The notes beneath the pieces are model-generated. The model saw only the letters and a program-made list of their open reading frames with translations, was not told where the DNA came from and searched no databases. A stretch of DNA of 64,000 bases. Source: Suttonella sp. R2A3. GTDB taxonomy: Bacteria; Pseudomonadota; Gammaproteobacteria; Cardiobacteriales; Cardiobacteriaceae. Made by a program: the position numbers and the translations under genes. Of the stretch, positions 29,792-37,921 are shown piece after piece (the first letter of the stretch is position 1; every line of letters begins with the position of its first letter). The DNA is taken from assembly GCF_021513215.1 (NCBI RefSeq), contig NZ_CP090975.1, forward strand, positions 1,233,501 through 1,297,500. Direction: 5' to 3'.

Positions 29792-30484
29792 TTAGTCGTG
29801 TTTTAACTGTGGATTAATAGCTGCCGATACAATTCCATCAATATGTTCATGAAGATCGCTACTAATTTCATGCCACATTGGATCAAGAATAAAATCAATC
29901 CCTGCTCTGCGTGCCATTTTAGCAGCTGGAACAAAATCACTGTCTCCGGCAATAAGTACTATCTGATCAATATGACCTTCATATGCTAATGATGAAATAT
30001 CTAGACCAAGCCTCATATCAACACCTTTTTGTGTCATTTTGTATTTGATGTCTCGGGCTTCTAATTGTTCAATAGTCATTTTTTTAGATAGTAGTTTCTT
30101 TAATTGTTTCTCGCCTAATTGCCATTCTCCATAGGATGCAATCTTTCCTAACCTCAAAGCTAGTTTTCTTTTCTTTTTGAGTTCAATATGTAATTGTGAA
30201 CGGAATACAGCTGTTTTAGATATTTTTAAATCAATCTGTTCGCCCGTTAAAGGATGACATATTTTTTTAGTCTCAGGAGGGCAGTCATAAAAGAATATCC
30301 TGTAAAGTTCTCTTTTATGGAATCCATTATTTCTGGCTAATTGATTTAGTTTCTCTACATCTTTAAGTGCATGATGATATATATTTTTCGCCACTTGTTG
30401 TGGAGTATGTTCAATCCAACCTTTATTGAGTTTTTGGTACCTTTTTAGGAAAAAACCACCATCTATCAATACCGCAGTTTTCAT
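29792..30484 (-). CDS. NYN-domain (PIN-like, LabA/DUF88) ribonuclease candidate
   Basis: A 230-residue protein with the NYN fold: acidic strand 1 VLIDGGFFLKR (residues 5-15), VDMRLGLDISSLA (about 154-166) and VLIAGDSDFVPAAKMARRAGI (about 175-195), supplying the conserved aspartates of PIN-like metal-dependent nucleases. The middle (about 60-150) is a basic insertion rich in Lys. The gene is directly preceded by a terminator (T8 at 30496-30503), a structured RNA and a strong promoter, so readthrough would be needed for expression from that promoter. The ribosome site is weak. AT-rich relative to neighbours. RNase activity is inferred from the family. Confidence 0.8.
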   Translation of the reverse strand: MKTAVLIDGGFFLKRYQKLNKGWIEHTPQQVAKNIYHHALKDVEKLNQLARNNGFHKRELYRIFFYDCPPETKKICHPLTGEQIDLKISKTAVFRSQLHIELKKKRKLALRLGKIASYGEWQLGEKQLKKLLSKKMTIEQLEARDIKYKMTQKGVDMRLGLDISSLAYEGHIDQIVLIAGDSDFVPAAKMARRAGIDFILDPMWHEISSDLHEHIDGIVSAAINPQLKHD

Positions 30485-30495
30485 ACACTTTATCC

Positions 30496-30561
30496 AAAAA
30501 AAAGCCCCAAGTTTCGGTTACATCTTGATTTGCGATGCACTTACTCCAGAGGGGCGGATTC
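30496..30561 (-). ncRNA. Candidate structured RNA with terminator directly upstream of the NYN gene
   Basis: From a predicted start near 30561 to a T8 run at 30496-30503, about 66 nt. The outer stem pairs GCCCC (30551-30555) with GGGGC (30504-30508), followed immediately by eight T. Inside, GCATC pairs with GATGT (GCAAATCAA loop), and GG with CC can extend it. It ends 12 bases before the NYN start codon. No small ORF is obvious. This may be a cis-regulatory leader, an sRNA, or an antitoxin-like RNA. Confidence 0.6.
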
Positions 30562-30567
30562 GCAGTT

Positions 30568-30596
30568 ATTATAGTCAACTTATAGTGATATAGCAA
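30568..30596 (-). promoter_or_regulatory. Sigma70 promoter of the small RNA/NYN unit
   Basis: On the minus strand TTGCTA (30591-30596), an exact 17-base spacer, and consensus TATAAT (30568-30573). This is one of the best promoters in the window. Confidence 0.7.
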
Positions 30597-30692
30597 GCTT
30601 ATTCTCACCCACAAAAAATAGATGATTCAAGCGTTGTTATTTTTATCTTTTGATACCATTTAATACATTGCTTAATAAAATAGTTAATCTCT

Positions 30693-30717
30693 AAAAAACG
30701 CCCCTTGCGGGGCGTTT
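30693..30717 (-). terminator. clpB terminator
   Basis: On the minus strand, stem CGCCCC / GGGGCG with a 4-base loop followed by TTTTTT, 22 bases after the clpB stop. Confidence 0.9.
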
Positions 30718-30738
30718 GTTTTGTGCTGATAAACGCGG

Positions 30739-33312
30739 TTAGTTAGTAAATGTGAAGCCTTGATCGGCGTTGTAGTCGATATGGATCTCGCTTCCTGGGG
30801 CAAACTTGCCAGCGAGGATATCCTGCGCCAATGGGTTTTCCAAATATTGCTGGATAGCGCGCTTGAGCGGTCGTGCGCCAAACAATGGGTCATACCCCAC
30901 TTCCACCAATTCATCGAGCGCGTTATCGCTGATCTTGAGCTGTAATTCGCGCTCTTGTAAGCGGCGCTCAAGGTGTGCCAACTGGATGCGCGCAATATCA
31001 GCCATATGTTCTTTACCCAATCCGTGGAAGACCACCGCTTCATCAATACGGTTAATGAATTCCGGACGGAAATGACTGCCAACCACTTCCATCACCGCGT
31101 CCTTCATTTCCTCATACGATTTCTCACTCATCGCCTGAATCAGATCACTACCAAGATTCGAAGTCATGATGATTACGGTATTGCGGAAATCCACCGTGCG
31201 CCCTTGTCCGTCGGTCAAGCGGCCATCATCGAGCACCTGCAAGAGAATGTTAAACACATCACCATGCGCTTTTTCCACCTCATCAAAAAGGATCACTGAA
31301 TACGGCTTACGGCGCACCGCTTCGGTGAGATACCCACCTTGGTCATACCCCACATAGCCCGGAGGCGCACCAATCAAACGTGCGACGCTGTGTTTTTCCA
31401 TAAATTCGCTCATATCCACACGAATCATCGCTTCGTCGCTATCAAAGAGGAACTGCGCCAAGGTGCGTGCCAATTCGGTTTTACCGACGCCAGTTGGACC
31501 TAAAAACAGGAACGAGCCAATCGGACGGTTCGGGTCGGACAAACCCGCGCGGCTACGGCGAATCGCGTTCGATACCGCCTCAACAGCGGCCTGCTGACCG
31601 ATCACACGCTGATTGAGTACGCTTTCTAGCTGCAGCAGTTTTTCGCGTTCGCTTTCCATCATTTTACTCACTGGAATGCCCGTCCAGCGCGAAACGATGT
31701 AGGCGATTTCCTCATCGGTTACTTCACTGCGCACCAATTGGTTCTCTGGAACGTCTTCAGCGCTTTCTGCTTCTGCGCGCCGTTTTTCTAACGCGGGCAG
31801 CTCGCCGTATTGGATTTCGCTCATTCGCGCAAAATCGCCTTGTCGCTTCGCAGCTTCCAATTCTGTGCGCAGCTTATCGATTTCCTCGGTAATGCTCGCG
31901 CCGTCTTGAATATTGGCCTTCTCAGCCTGCCAGATTTCTTCCAAATCCGCGTATTCTTTTTCCAGTTCGGCGATATCGTCTTCAATATCCGCCAAACGTT
32001 TTTTCGACGCATCATCAGATTCTTTCTCGAGCGCCAAACGCTCCATTTTCAACTGGATCAAACGGCGATCGATGCGGTCCATGCTCTCCGGCTTAGAATC
32101 AAGCTCCATACGGATTTGCGCCGCCGCCTCATCGATCAAATCAATCGCTTTATCCGGCAATTTACGGTCGCTGATATAGCGATGCGATAACACCGCTGCC
32201 GCCACCAACGCCGGGTCGGTAATCTTAATCCCGTGGTGGACTTCGTAACGCTCCTGCAAACCACGCAAGATCGCAATCGTATCTTCCACGCTCGGCTCAT
32301 CAATGATCACTTTCTGGAAACGACGCTCCAATGCCGCATCTTTTTCCATATGCTGACGGTATTCATCAAGCGTCGTCGCGCCGATACAATGCAATTCACC
32401 GCGCGCTAACGCAGGCTTGAGCATATTGCCGGCATCCATCGACCCTTCGGTTTTACCCGCACCAACCATCATATGAATCTCATCAATGAACAGAATGATC
32501 TGCCCATCGGATTTTTCAATATCGGTCAATACCGCTTTTAAGCGCTCTTCGAACTCACCACGGTATTTGGTGCCTGCGAGTAATGCAGCGAGGTCTAATG
32601 ACAACAGACGTTTGCCTTTCAAGCTTTCGGGCACTTCTCCATTAACAATGCGCTGTGCGAGCCCTTCAACAATCGCGGTTTTACCCACGCCAGGCTCACC
32701 AATTAACACTGGGTTATTCTTGCTGCGACGCTGCAAAATCTGCATCGCACGACGAATTTCCTCGTCACGACCGATCACTGGGTCGATTTTGCCGTCTTCA
32801 GCGCGCTGAGTAACATCGAGGGTATATTTTTTCAGTGCTTCGCGTTTATCTTCAGCATTTTCATCGGTGACTGGTTCACCACCGCGCAATTCATTAATCA
32901 CCTCAGTGAGCTTGGCTTTTTGTGCGCCACTGTCTTTTAAAACGGTCGCTAGCGGCCCTTTGGCCTCAAGCATGGCGAGCAAGAACAATTCTGATGAAAT
33001 GTAACTGTCGCCGTTTTGCTGCGCTGCTTTATCGCATAAGTTCAATAAACGAATCGTTTCTGGCGACGCATTGACCTGTCCAGTAGGGTTGCCCACAGTC
33101 GGCAAATCAGCAATCAACGCATCAAGTTTTTGTCGCAAGGTCGCGATGTCTACCCCTGCTTGACGCAAGATAGAAACGCTCGCGCCACCTTGTTGATTAA
33201 GCAGCGCATGCAGGATATGCGCAGGCTCGATTTGATTATGATCTTTGCCGACTGCTAAAGACTGCGCAGCGGCAATCGCTTCTTGAAAGCGTGCGGTCAT
33301 TTTTTGTTGCAT
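30739..33312 (-). CDS. clpB: ATP-dependent disaggregase ClpB
   Basis: ClpB, with DnaK, dissolves protein aggregates after heat shock. The 857 residues are full length: N-domain (1-about 145), AAA1 with Walker [10 protein letters not shown] (near 205), the coiled-coil middle domain (about 400-525), AAA2 with [12 protein letters not shown] (near 600) and the D2 C-terminal part. The start ATG at 33312 is preceded by GAGGATC. A sigma32-like promoter lies 37-64 bases upstream. The last 48 codons are duplicated as a remnant at 29405-29551. Confidence 0.97.
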   Translation of the reverse strand: MQQKMTARFQEAIAAAQSLAVGKDHNQIEPAHILHALLNQQGGASVSILRQAGVDIATLRQKLDALIADLPTVGNPTGQVNASPETIRLLNLCDKAAQQNGDSYISSELFLLAMLEAKGPLATVLKDSGAQKAKLTEVINELRGGEPVTDENAEDKREALKKYTLDVTQRAEDGKIDPVIGRDEEIRRAMQILQRRSKNNPVLIGEPGVGKTAIVEGLAQRIVNGEVPESLKGKRLLSLDLAALLAGTKYRGEFEERLKAVLTDIEKSDGQIILFIDEIHMMVGAGKTEGSMDAGNMLKPALARGELHCIGATTLDEYRQHMEKDAALERRFQKVIIDEPSVEDTIAILRGLQERYEVHHGIKITDPALVAAAVLSHRYISDRKLPDKAIDLIDEAAAQIRMELDSKPESMDRIDRRLIQLKMERLALEKESDDASKKRLADIEDDIAELEKEYADLEEIWQAEKANIQDGASITEEIDKLRTELEAAKRQGDFARMSEIQYGELPALEKRRAEAESAEDVPENQLVRSEVTDEEIAYIVSRWTGIPVSKMMESEREKLLQLESVLNQRVIGQQAAVEAVSNAIRRSRAGLSDPNRPIGSFLFLGPTGVGKTELARTLAQFLFDSDEAMIRVDMSEFMEKHSVARLIGAPPGYVGYDQGGYLTEAVRRKPYSVILFDEVEKAHGDVFNILLQVLDDGRLTDGQGRTVDFRNTVIIMTSNLGSDLIQAMSEKSYEEMKDAVMEVVGSHFRPEFINRIDEAVVFHGLGKEHMADIARIQLAHLERRLQERELQLKISDNALDELVEVGYDPLFGARPLKRAIQQYLENPLAQDILAGKFAPGSEIHIDYNADQGFTFTN

Positions 33313-33348
33313 AAAAGATCCTCAAATAATTAAAAATACTTATTTAAT

Positions 33349-33376
33349 AAATGTGGTCAATCAAAAAATATGCAAG
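33349..33376 (-). promoter_or_regulatory. Sigma32 (heat-shock)-like promoter of clpB
   Basis: On the minus strand CTTGCA (33371-33376), a 14-base spacer and CCACATTT (33349-33356), close to the heat-shock consensus CTTGAA and CCCCATNT. The position, 37 bases before the clpB start, fits. Confidence 0.6.
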
Positions 33377-33432
33377 GTGGTAAAGGTTATTTTTTGGTCA
33401 TATTTTGCATAATATCGCGCCATATCAGCCAG

Positions 33433-33801
33433 TTAATTGCTGGTGTTTCCTTTCAGCTGTTTTTCGATATAGGCCTGTAACGCCACCGCATTATTATGTT
33501 TGCTATCTTTTGCTGCAAACAACAGACTGATGGTTTTATGATCAGTGTAAGACAGCAATTCATCAACCACTTCTTGGTTGCCATCTAATTCTGTGAAATA
33601 GCGCTTTTTGAATTCGAGCCACTTTTCCTCTTCGTGATCGAACCATTTGCGCAGTTCATCAGAAGGCGCAATTGATTTTAGCCATACATCGACCTGTGCA
33701 TCTTCTTTTGAACGCCCTCTCGGCCAAAGCCGGTCAACAAGGATTCTAAAACCATCTTTTTCATCGGCCTCTTCATAAACGCGTTTGGTTTGAATTGCCA
33801 T
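33433..33801 (-). CDS. DUF488 family protein (YeaO-like)
   Basis: A 122-residue cytosolic protein with the YeaO-type DUF488 hallmarks: KRVYE near the start, DGFRILVDRLWPRGRSK (residues 16-32), the mid block LRKWFDHEEEKWLEFKKRY and a C-terminal TISLLFAAKDSKHNNA. The function of the family is unknown. It stands alone upstream of clpB on the same strand, after a gap of about 120 bases that carries the clpB promoter. Confidence 0.85.
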   Translation of the reverse strand: MAIQTKRVYEEADEKDGFRILVDRLWPRGRSKEDAQVDVWLKSIAPSDELRKWFDHEEEKWLEFKKRYFTELDGNQEVVDELLSYTDHKTISLLFAAKDSKHNNAVALQAYIEKQLKGNTSN

Positions 33802-33850
33802 AAAGCACCTCCATCACTTCAATCATTCAATACCATCATACAAGGCTTAG

Positions 33851-33873
33851 CAGCGAGTGATTAGAACTCGCTG
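33851..33873. other. Perfect 8-bp hairpin in an intergenic region
   Basis: CAGCGAGT and ACTCGCTG pair around a 7-base loop, between the divergent DUF488 and 34.0 kb genes. There is no T-run. It may be an operator or leader structure. The rest of 33802-34018 shows nothing else recognisable. Confidence 0.35.
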
Positions 33874-34018
33874 GTTGTAAGGTAGCTCCTATTTATAGGG
33901 ATTTAGATACCCATTGTAATGGTTCTTCTTGAAACCATCATAAACCGTATTTAATATATTAAAATGCGTTATCTTATTGTTGTCTTTATTGTTTCGCCCT
34001 ACTCACTAGGAGAAGAAT

Positions 34019-34378
34019 ATGTCTCAAGATGAAGCGGACACGCCAAACTTAGCGGAGGATTTTCTACAACTCTCTGAGCAACATCTTCTCGCTCAACTAG
34101 CTCAAAAAAAGGTTAGTACTTTCGGCTTAATGGGGTTGCCGATTGCTTTTGGCTCGCGAGCATTACTTGCTACAGGTGTTCCAATTATTACCGCCGCTAT
34201 TATCACCATCATTGCACTGATTATTTGGTTGATTCCATTCGTTAAATATTTCCGCGAATATCTAAAACTACGCAGACCCATTGAGGCACGCTTAAAAGAG
34301 ATTGCTGCTGAAAATAACGTTACCTTTCGCGAGGCTCGTCGCGAGTTTGAACGGTTTATGAAGTTTGTTCAGGGCTAA
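34019..34378 (+). CDS. Small membrane protein of unknown function
   Basis: A 119-residue protein: acidic cytosolic N-terminus (about 1-35), then two hydrophobic stretches (about 40-58 and 62-82, TGVPIITAAIITIIALIIWLI), then a basic, amphipathic C-terminal helix (RRPIEARLKEIAAENN...FREARREFERF). A good AGGAGAA ribosome site precedes the ATG. I do not recognise the family. It is followed by a hairpin (34403-34445), so it is likely monocistronic. Confidence 0.7.
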   Translation: MSQDEADTPNLAEDFLQLSEQHLLAQLAQKKVSTFGLMGLPIAFGSRALLATGVPIITAAIITIIALIIWLIPFVKYFREYLKLRRPIEARLKEIAAENNVTFREARREFERFMKFVQG

Positions 34379-34402
34379 GGTGAGCGACCCGCTATCCCAA
34401 CA

Positions 34403-34445
34403 AAAAATGTATGGTATCAACTGCCGGTAAAAGGCGTACATTTTT
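34403..34445 (+). terminator. Terminator after the small membrane protein
   Basis: AAAAATGTA and TACATTTTT pair as a 9-bp stem around a 25-base loop that contains a smaller GCC/GGC pairing. The T-run is part of the stem, as in bidirectional terminators. Confidence 0.5.
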
Positions 34446-34614
34446 AGGGTAAAAAAACGATTAAGCCTTGCAATGGCAGCCTCATTCGGTAAAAATAAAA
34501 GCTGATTTTCGCCTTTGCGCGACCTTCTCTACTGTTCATCACCTCATCCTGATATTAATACGCTGGGGCGATTGTGCGGCCTGTTCAGCGATAACCATCA
34601 TAAGGAGTAAAACT

Positions 34615-35985
34615 ATGAGCGAATTCGAGTCTCCACGCCACGAGGAAGAACAAGAAACGCTATCTCCTTTAGCACAAGTTCGCGAAGCGCTTAGCGAAGA
34701 TAATTTGCAGGAAGTGGAACTGGTCGTCAATGAGATGGCGCCGGCTGAAATCGCGCGTATCCTCGAATCCTTGCCACCAAACGAACGTGAACAGGTTTGG
34801 GAAGTGGTCGATGAAGACTATAACGGCGATGTGCTTGCGCATTTAGGCGAAAGCGCACTTGAAGACATCGTTGAGGATATGTCGCCAGAAGAATTGCGAC
34901 ACACCGTCGAGTTAATGGATGACGACGATTTGGTCGACTTCCTGCAGGATATCCCCGAAGATACCGCACTGCAATTATTGAGCTCATTCGACGTTGCTCA
35001 ACGAGAACGCTTGGCCGAGATGCTCGAATACGACGATGAGAGCGCCGGTGGGATGATGAACACCGATGCGATCAGCGTACGCTCTGATGTGCAGGTCGAA
35101 ACGGTCATCCGCTATCTGCGACGCATGGACGATTTACCCGATATTACCAGCAAAATATTCGTGGTCGATCGCGATGGCCATCTCGAAGGTGAGCTGATTC
35201 TCACCCGCCTGCTTACTGCAAACAGCGATGCCTTAGTTGCTGAAGTGATGGACAGCGAATTTATCGCTTTTAATGTGAATGACACCGCATTCGTGGTCGC
35301 GCAGCAATTTCGCGAACACGACTTGATATCTGCCCCGGTACTAAACGATCATCAGCAGCTCGTCGGGCGAATAACCGTTGATGATGTGGTCGATTTTATT
35401 CAAGAAGAATCCGAACGTGCGTTGATGAATACCGCCGGTTTGGATGAAGACGTTGATACATTTGCCCCGATTCGCAAAGCCACGATCAGCCGCGGCATCT
35501 GGCTAGGAATTAACTTACTTACCGCCTTGCTCGCCGCATCGGTGATCAACGCGTTCGGCGATACGATTGAAAAAGCGGTCGCTTTAGCAGCACTAAGCCC
35601 GGTGGTGGCGAGTATGGGCGGAATTGCCGGCTCACAATCGCTCACCATCATCATCCGCGGGATTGCCCTTGGCCAGATTGAAGGCTCTAACGCCTGGTCA
35701 CTATTATGGCGTGAGGTGTTTATCGGGGTGATCAATGGTTTAGTGTGGGGGGTGATCACTGCGAGTATCGCCTTGATTTGGTTCGATCAAGTCAACCTTG
35801 CTGCGATTGTTGTGTGCGCCATTTTTATCAACTTGCTATGTGCGGCAATTTCTGGTGTCGGTATTCCTTTATTATTGAAAAGATTGAAGATTGATCCAGC
35901 CTTGGCCGGCTCGGTGATCTTAACCACGGTCACTGATGTGATTGGTTTTCTGGTCTTGCTTGGTCTGGCCACTTTGTGGATATAA
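34615..35985 (+). CDS. mgtE: Magnesium transporter MgtE
   Basis: A homodimeric, Mg-gated channel. From the start at 34615 (TAAGGAG before ATG) it has 456 residues: acidic N-domain with superhelical repeats (about 25-140, many Asp/Glu for Mg sensing), two CBS domains (about 145-270), a plug helix, and five TM helices (about 290-456) with the pore motif PVVASMGGIAGSQ. An in-frame upstream extension to 34468 has no homology. No Mg-sensing M-box riboswitch is recognisable in the 230-base leader. Confidence 0.93.
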   Translation: MSEFESPRHEEEQETLSPLAQVREALSEDNLQEVELVVNEMAPAEIARILESLPPNEREQVWEVVDEDYNGDVLAHLGESALEDIVEDMSPEELRHTVELMDDDDLVDFLQDIPEDTALQLLSSFDVAQRERLAEMLEYDDESAGGMMNTDAISVRSDVQVETVIRYLRRMDDLPDITSKIFVVDRDGHLEGELILTRLLTANSDALVAEVMDSEFIAFNVNDTAFVVAQQFREHDLISAPVLNDHQQLVGRITVDDVVDFIQEESERALMNTAGLDEDVDTFAPIRKATISRGIWLGINLLTALLAASVINAFGDTIEKAVALAALSPVVASMGGIAGSQSLTIIIRGIALGQIEGSNAWSLLWREVFIGVINGLVWGVITASIALIWFDQVNLAAIVVCAIFINLLCAAISGVGIPLLLKRLKIDPALAGSVILTTVTDVIGFLVLLGLATLWI

Positions 35986-36010
35986 AGAAAAAACGCTTTT
36001 TATCGTGTTT

Positions 36011-36046
36011 TTGCTTGACGCGCTCAAGCAAGATCATTACTATACT
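36011..36046 (+). promoter_or_regulatory. Inverted repeat and tRNA cluster promoter region
   Basis: Perfect 8-bp inverted repeat TTGCTTGA / TCAAGCAA (36011-36031), which may end the mgtE transcript. TTGACG within it and TATACT at 36041-36046 form a poor -35/-10 pair with 20-base spacing. A GC-rich discriminator follows, as usual for stable RNA promoters. Confidence 0.45.
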
Positions 36047-36061
36047 CGCCTCTCAACATGT

Positions 36062-36138
<77 letters not shown>

Positions 36139-36157
36139 TTTTTTCGCTTTATCCTAC

Positions 36158-36234
36158 GTGCCCGTAGCTCAACTGGATAGAGCAACGGCCTTCTAAGCCG
36201 TAGGTTACAGGTTCGAGTCCTGTCGGGCGCGCCA
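36158..36234 (+). tRNA. tRNA-Arg (TCT)
   Basis: 77 nt, with acceptor GTGCCCG / CGGGCGC (one G-T wobble), anticodon loop CTTCTAA (TCT, for rare AGA/AGG codons), TTCGAGT T-loop and encoded CCA. Confidence 0.96.
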
Positions 36235-36252
36235 ACGGCGGCCAAATTCAAT

Positions 36253-36330
36253 GGTGGGTGTAGCTCAGATGGTTAGAGCGCTGGATTGTGATTCCGGAGG
36301 TCGTGGGTTCGAATCCCATCATCCACCCCA
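36253..36330 (+). tRNA. tRNA-His (GTG)
   Basis: 78 nt including the extra 5' G(-1) that pairs with C73. Anticodon loop TTGTGAT (GTG), TTCGAAT T-loop, encoded CCA. Last of the cluster. Confidence 0.96.
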
Positions 36331-36443
36331 CTTCATGTTATTCCCTTTTTGATCCCCGTGATGATCGCTCGATTACCGAGTAGTCAGTGTGTGTTTCGTG
36401 CTATTCTGATATCTTTACAGCGTCAACCTAGCTGGAGCAGCGT

Positions 36444-37271
36444 ATGGCTTTTTCTCTTTCGTTTGTTTTGTTCACCTTGATGGGCATATTTATTGCCCCC
36501 CCGGTATTCGCGCATCACGACACCCCGGAGCCTTCGCCACCGGCGAATATGGTGGTTGAACGCACGCTCAATAAACAATATTGTGCCTCAGCTCGTTCAC
36601 AAGCAGAACAAGACTGCAGCGCGGTTACCCTGGAATACCCGGAAGGTCTCGATGCGTGGCTCAACACATGGTTGGTTGATAGCTTGCGCGCACAACTCAC
36701 TGGCATCGATAACCAATCGGGTTCTTTAGAAGATGCCATGGATGCGTATGTACGTGAACAAACCGCTTTAGGTGTGGCACAAAACGGCATCGGTGAGCTC
36801 AATATTCGCTGGCAACGCATCGGCCGTCAAGGTGGATTGCAAGTTTTGGTCGAGCAAGGCTATAAAATAGCAATCAAAGCCGCTAATGGCGAAAATTGGC
36901 GCGAGCTTGCTGTGTTTGATCACGCCACGCAAACGCGTTTGATGCTTGAAGATGTGTTGGTCAGCGGCCAAGGTGAGCAACTTTATCAGCTACAAGCTGA
37001 TGCGCTTAGCGCGTGGCTACAAAAACACGATTACAACGCGAACCAAGCTGCTGAAATGATCGCTGCGATGGAAGTAAAAGGCACAGACAATTGGGCGCCA
37101 TCACAAGATGGGTTGGTTTTCTCCTACCCACAATACGCGGTTGGCCCACGCACACTCGGTATGCCGGTGATTTTTATTGCTGCGGACAAACTCGAAGGAG
37201 TCATTCGCCCAGATGTATTGACTGCTGCGCGTAGTTGGCCGGTTGATGTACAAAAGCAGCTGATGCGCTAA
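36444..37271 (+). CDS. Secreted DUF3298-domain protein
   Basis: A 275-residue protein with a signal peptide (cleavage after PVFA, about residue 23). The C-terminal part (about 190-270) resembles DUF3298, the RsiV-like extracytoplasmic domain, with LVFSYPQYAVGP. The N-terminal region (about 35-110) looks like the companion PdaC/DUF4163-like half (TLEYPEGLDAWLNTWL). Two cysteines (about residues 47 and 57) may form a disulfide. RsiV relatives bind lysozyme, but no anti-sigma segment is present here, so function is open. DUF2062 gene follows 16 bases later. Confidence 0.7.
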   Translation: MAFSLSFVLFTLMGIFIAPPVFAHHDTPEPSPPANMVVERTLNKQYCASARSQAEQDCSAVTLEYPEGLDAWLNTWLVDSLRAQLTGIDNQSGSLEDAMDAYVREQTALGVAQNGIGELNIRWQRIGRQGGLQVLVEQGYKIAIKAANGENWRELAVFDHATQTRLMLEDVLVSGQGEQLYQLQADALSAWLQKHDYNANQAAEMIAAMEVKGTDNWAPSQDGLVFSYPQYAVGPRTLGMPVIFIAADKLEGVIRPDVLTAARSWPVDVQKQLMR

Positions 37272-37287
37272 CGCTTTTACGTTTAGG

Positions 37288-37833
37288 ATGGCAAAATTTT
37301 TCTTCAAGCGGATTTTACCCAGCCATAATTTTATTATGCGCCAACGGATATTGCGTCCATTGGCGCGTTATTTCAAACACGCCGCGATTTGGCAGGTCAA
37401 TCGACAAAATATTGCGCGCGGTTTAGCGATTGGCGTGTTCTGTGGCGCGCTACCCTTACCAATCCAGAATTTGCTCGCCGCGATTATTGCCATCTTTTCG
37501 CGGGTTAATTTGCCAGCAGCACTGCTCGCCACCTTTTGGTCGAATCCAATCACCATGGCACCTGCTTTTTATGCCCAGTATCGTCTCGGTTGCTGGATTC
37601 TCGATGTGACGCCACTGTCACTCCATGATGATATGTTCAATATGGGGGCGTTAAGCCGCTTAGGTGGCCATATTCTGCTGCCTTTATTTTCCGGTTCTTT
37701 AATCGTTGGTGTGGTCTTTGCAGCGATTACCTATGGTGTGGTAATCGGTTGGTGGCGCTGGCATTTATTAACCCACCAACGCAGTCGTCGCAAACGTGGA
37801 CAAACCACCATCACGATCAAAAAAGACGACTGA
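37288..37833 (+). CDS. DUF2062 inner-membrane protein
   Basis: A 181-residue protein with the DUF2062 signature: an Arg-rich start, then NIARGLAIGVFCGALPLPIQNLLAA (about residues 46-70), WSNPITMAP (about 89-97), and two to three TM helices; the last is near residues 134-155, followed by a basic tail. The function of the family is unknown. It begins 16 bases after the DUF3298 gene, with AGGA next to the start codon, so the two are probably co-transcribed. Confidence 0.83.
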   Translation: MAKFFFKRILPSHNFIMRQRILRPLARYFKHAAIWQVNRQNIARGLAIGVFCGALPLPIQNLLAAIIAIFSRVNLPAALLATFWSNPITMAPAFYAQYRLGCWILDVTPLSLHDDMFNMGALSRLGGHILLPLFSGSLIVGVVFAAITYGVVIGWWRWHLLTHQRSRRKRGQTTITIKKDD

Positions 37834-37921
37834 TAGAGGACGTCACACCAAGCTATTTCCGATTTGCTTCTCATTACTAATAAATTAGCATAGAATAGTT
37901 TTTTACTTTAACGAGGACGCT

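Noticed and set aside
27331-30700. CRISPR array or prophage in the accessory patch
   Set aside because: No regularly spaced repeats and no phage structural genes were found.
34379-34614. Mg-sensing (M-box) riboswitch before mgtE
   Set aside because: The leader lacks the conserved M-box structure; only a simple hairpin of the previous gene is visible.
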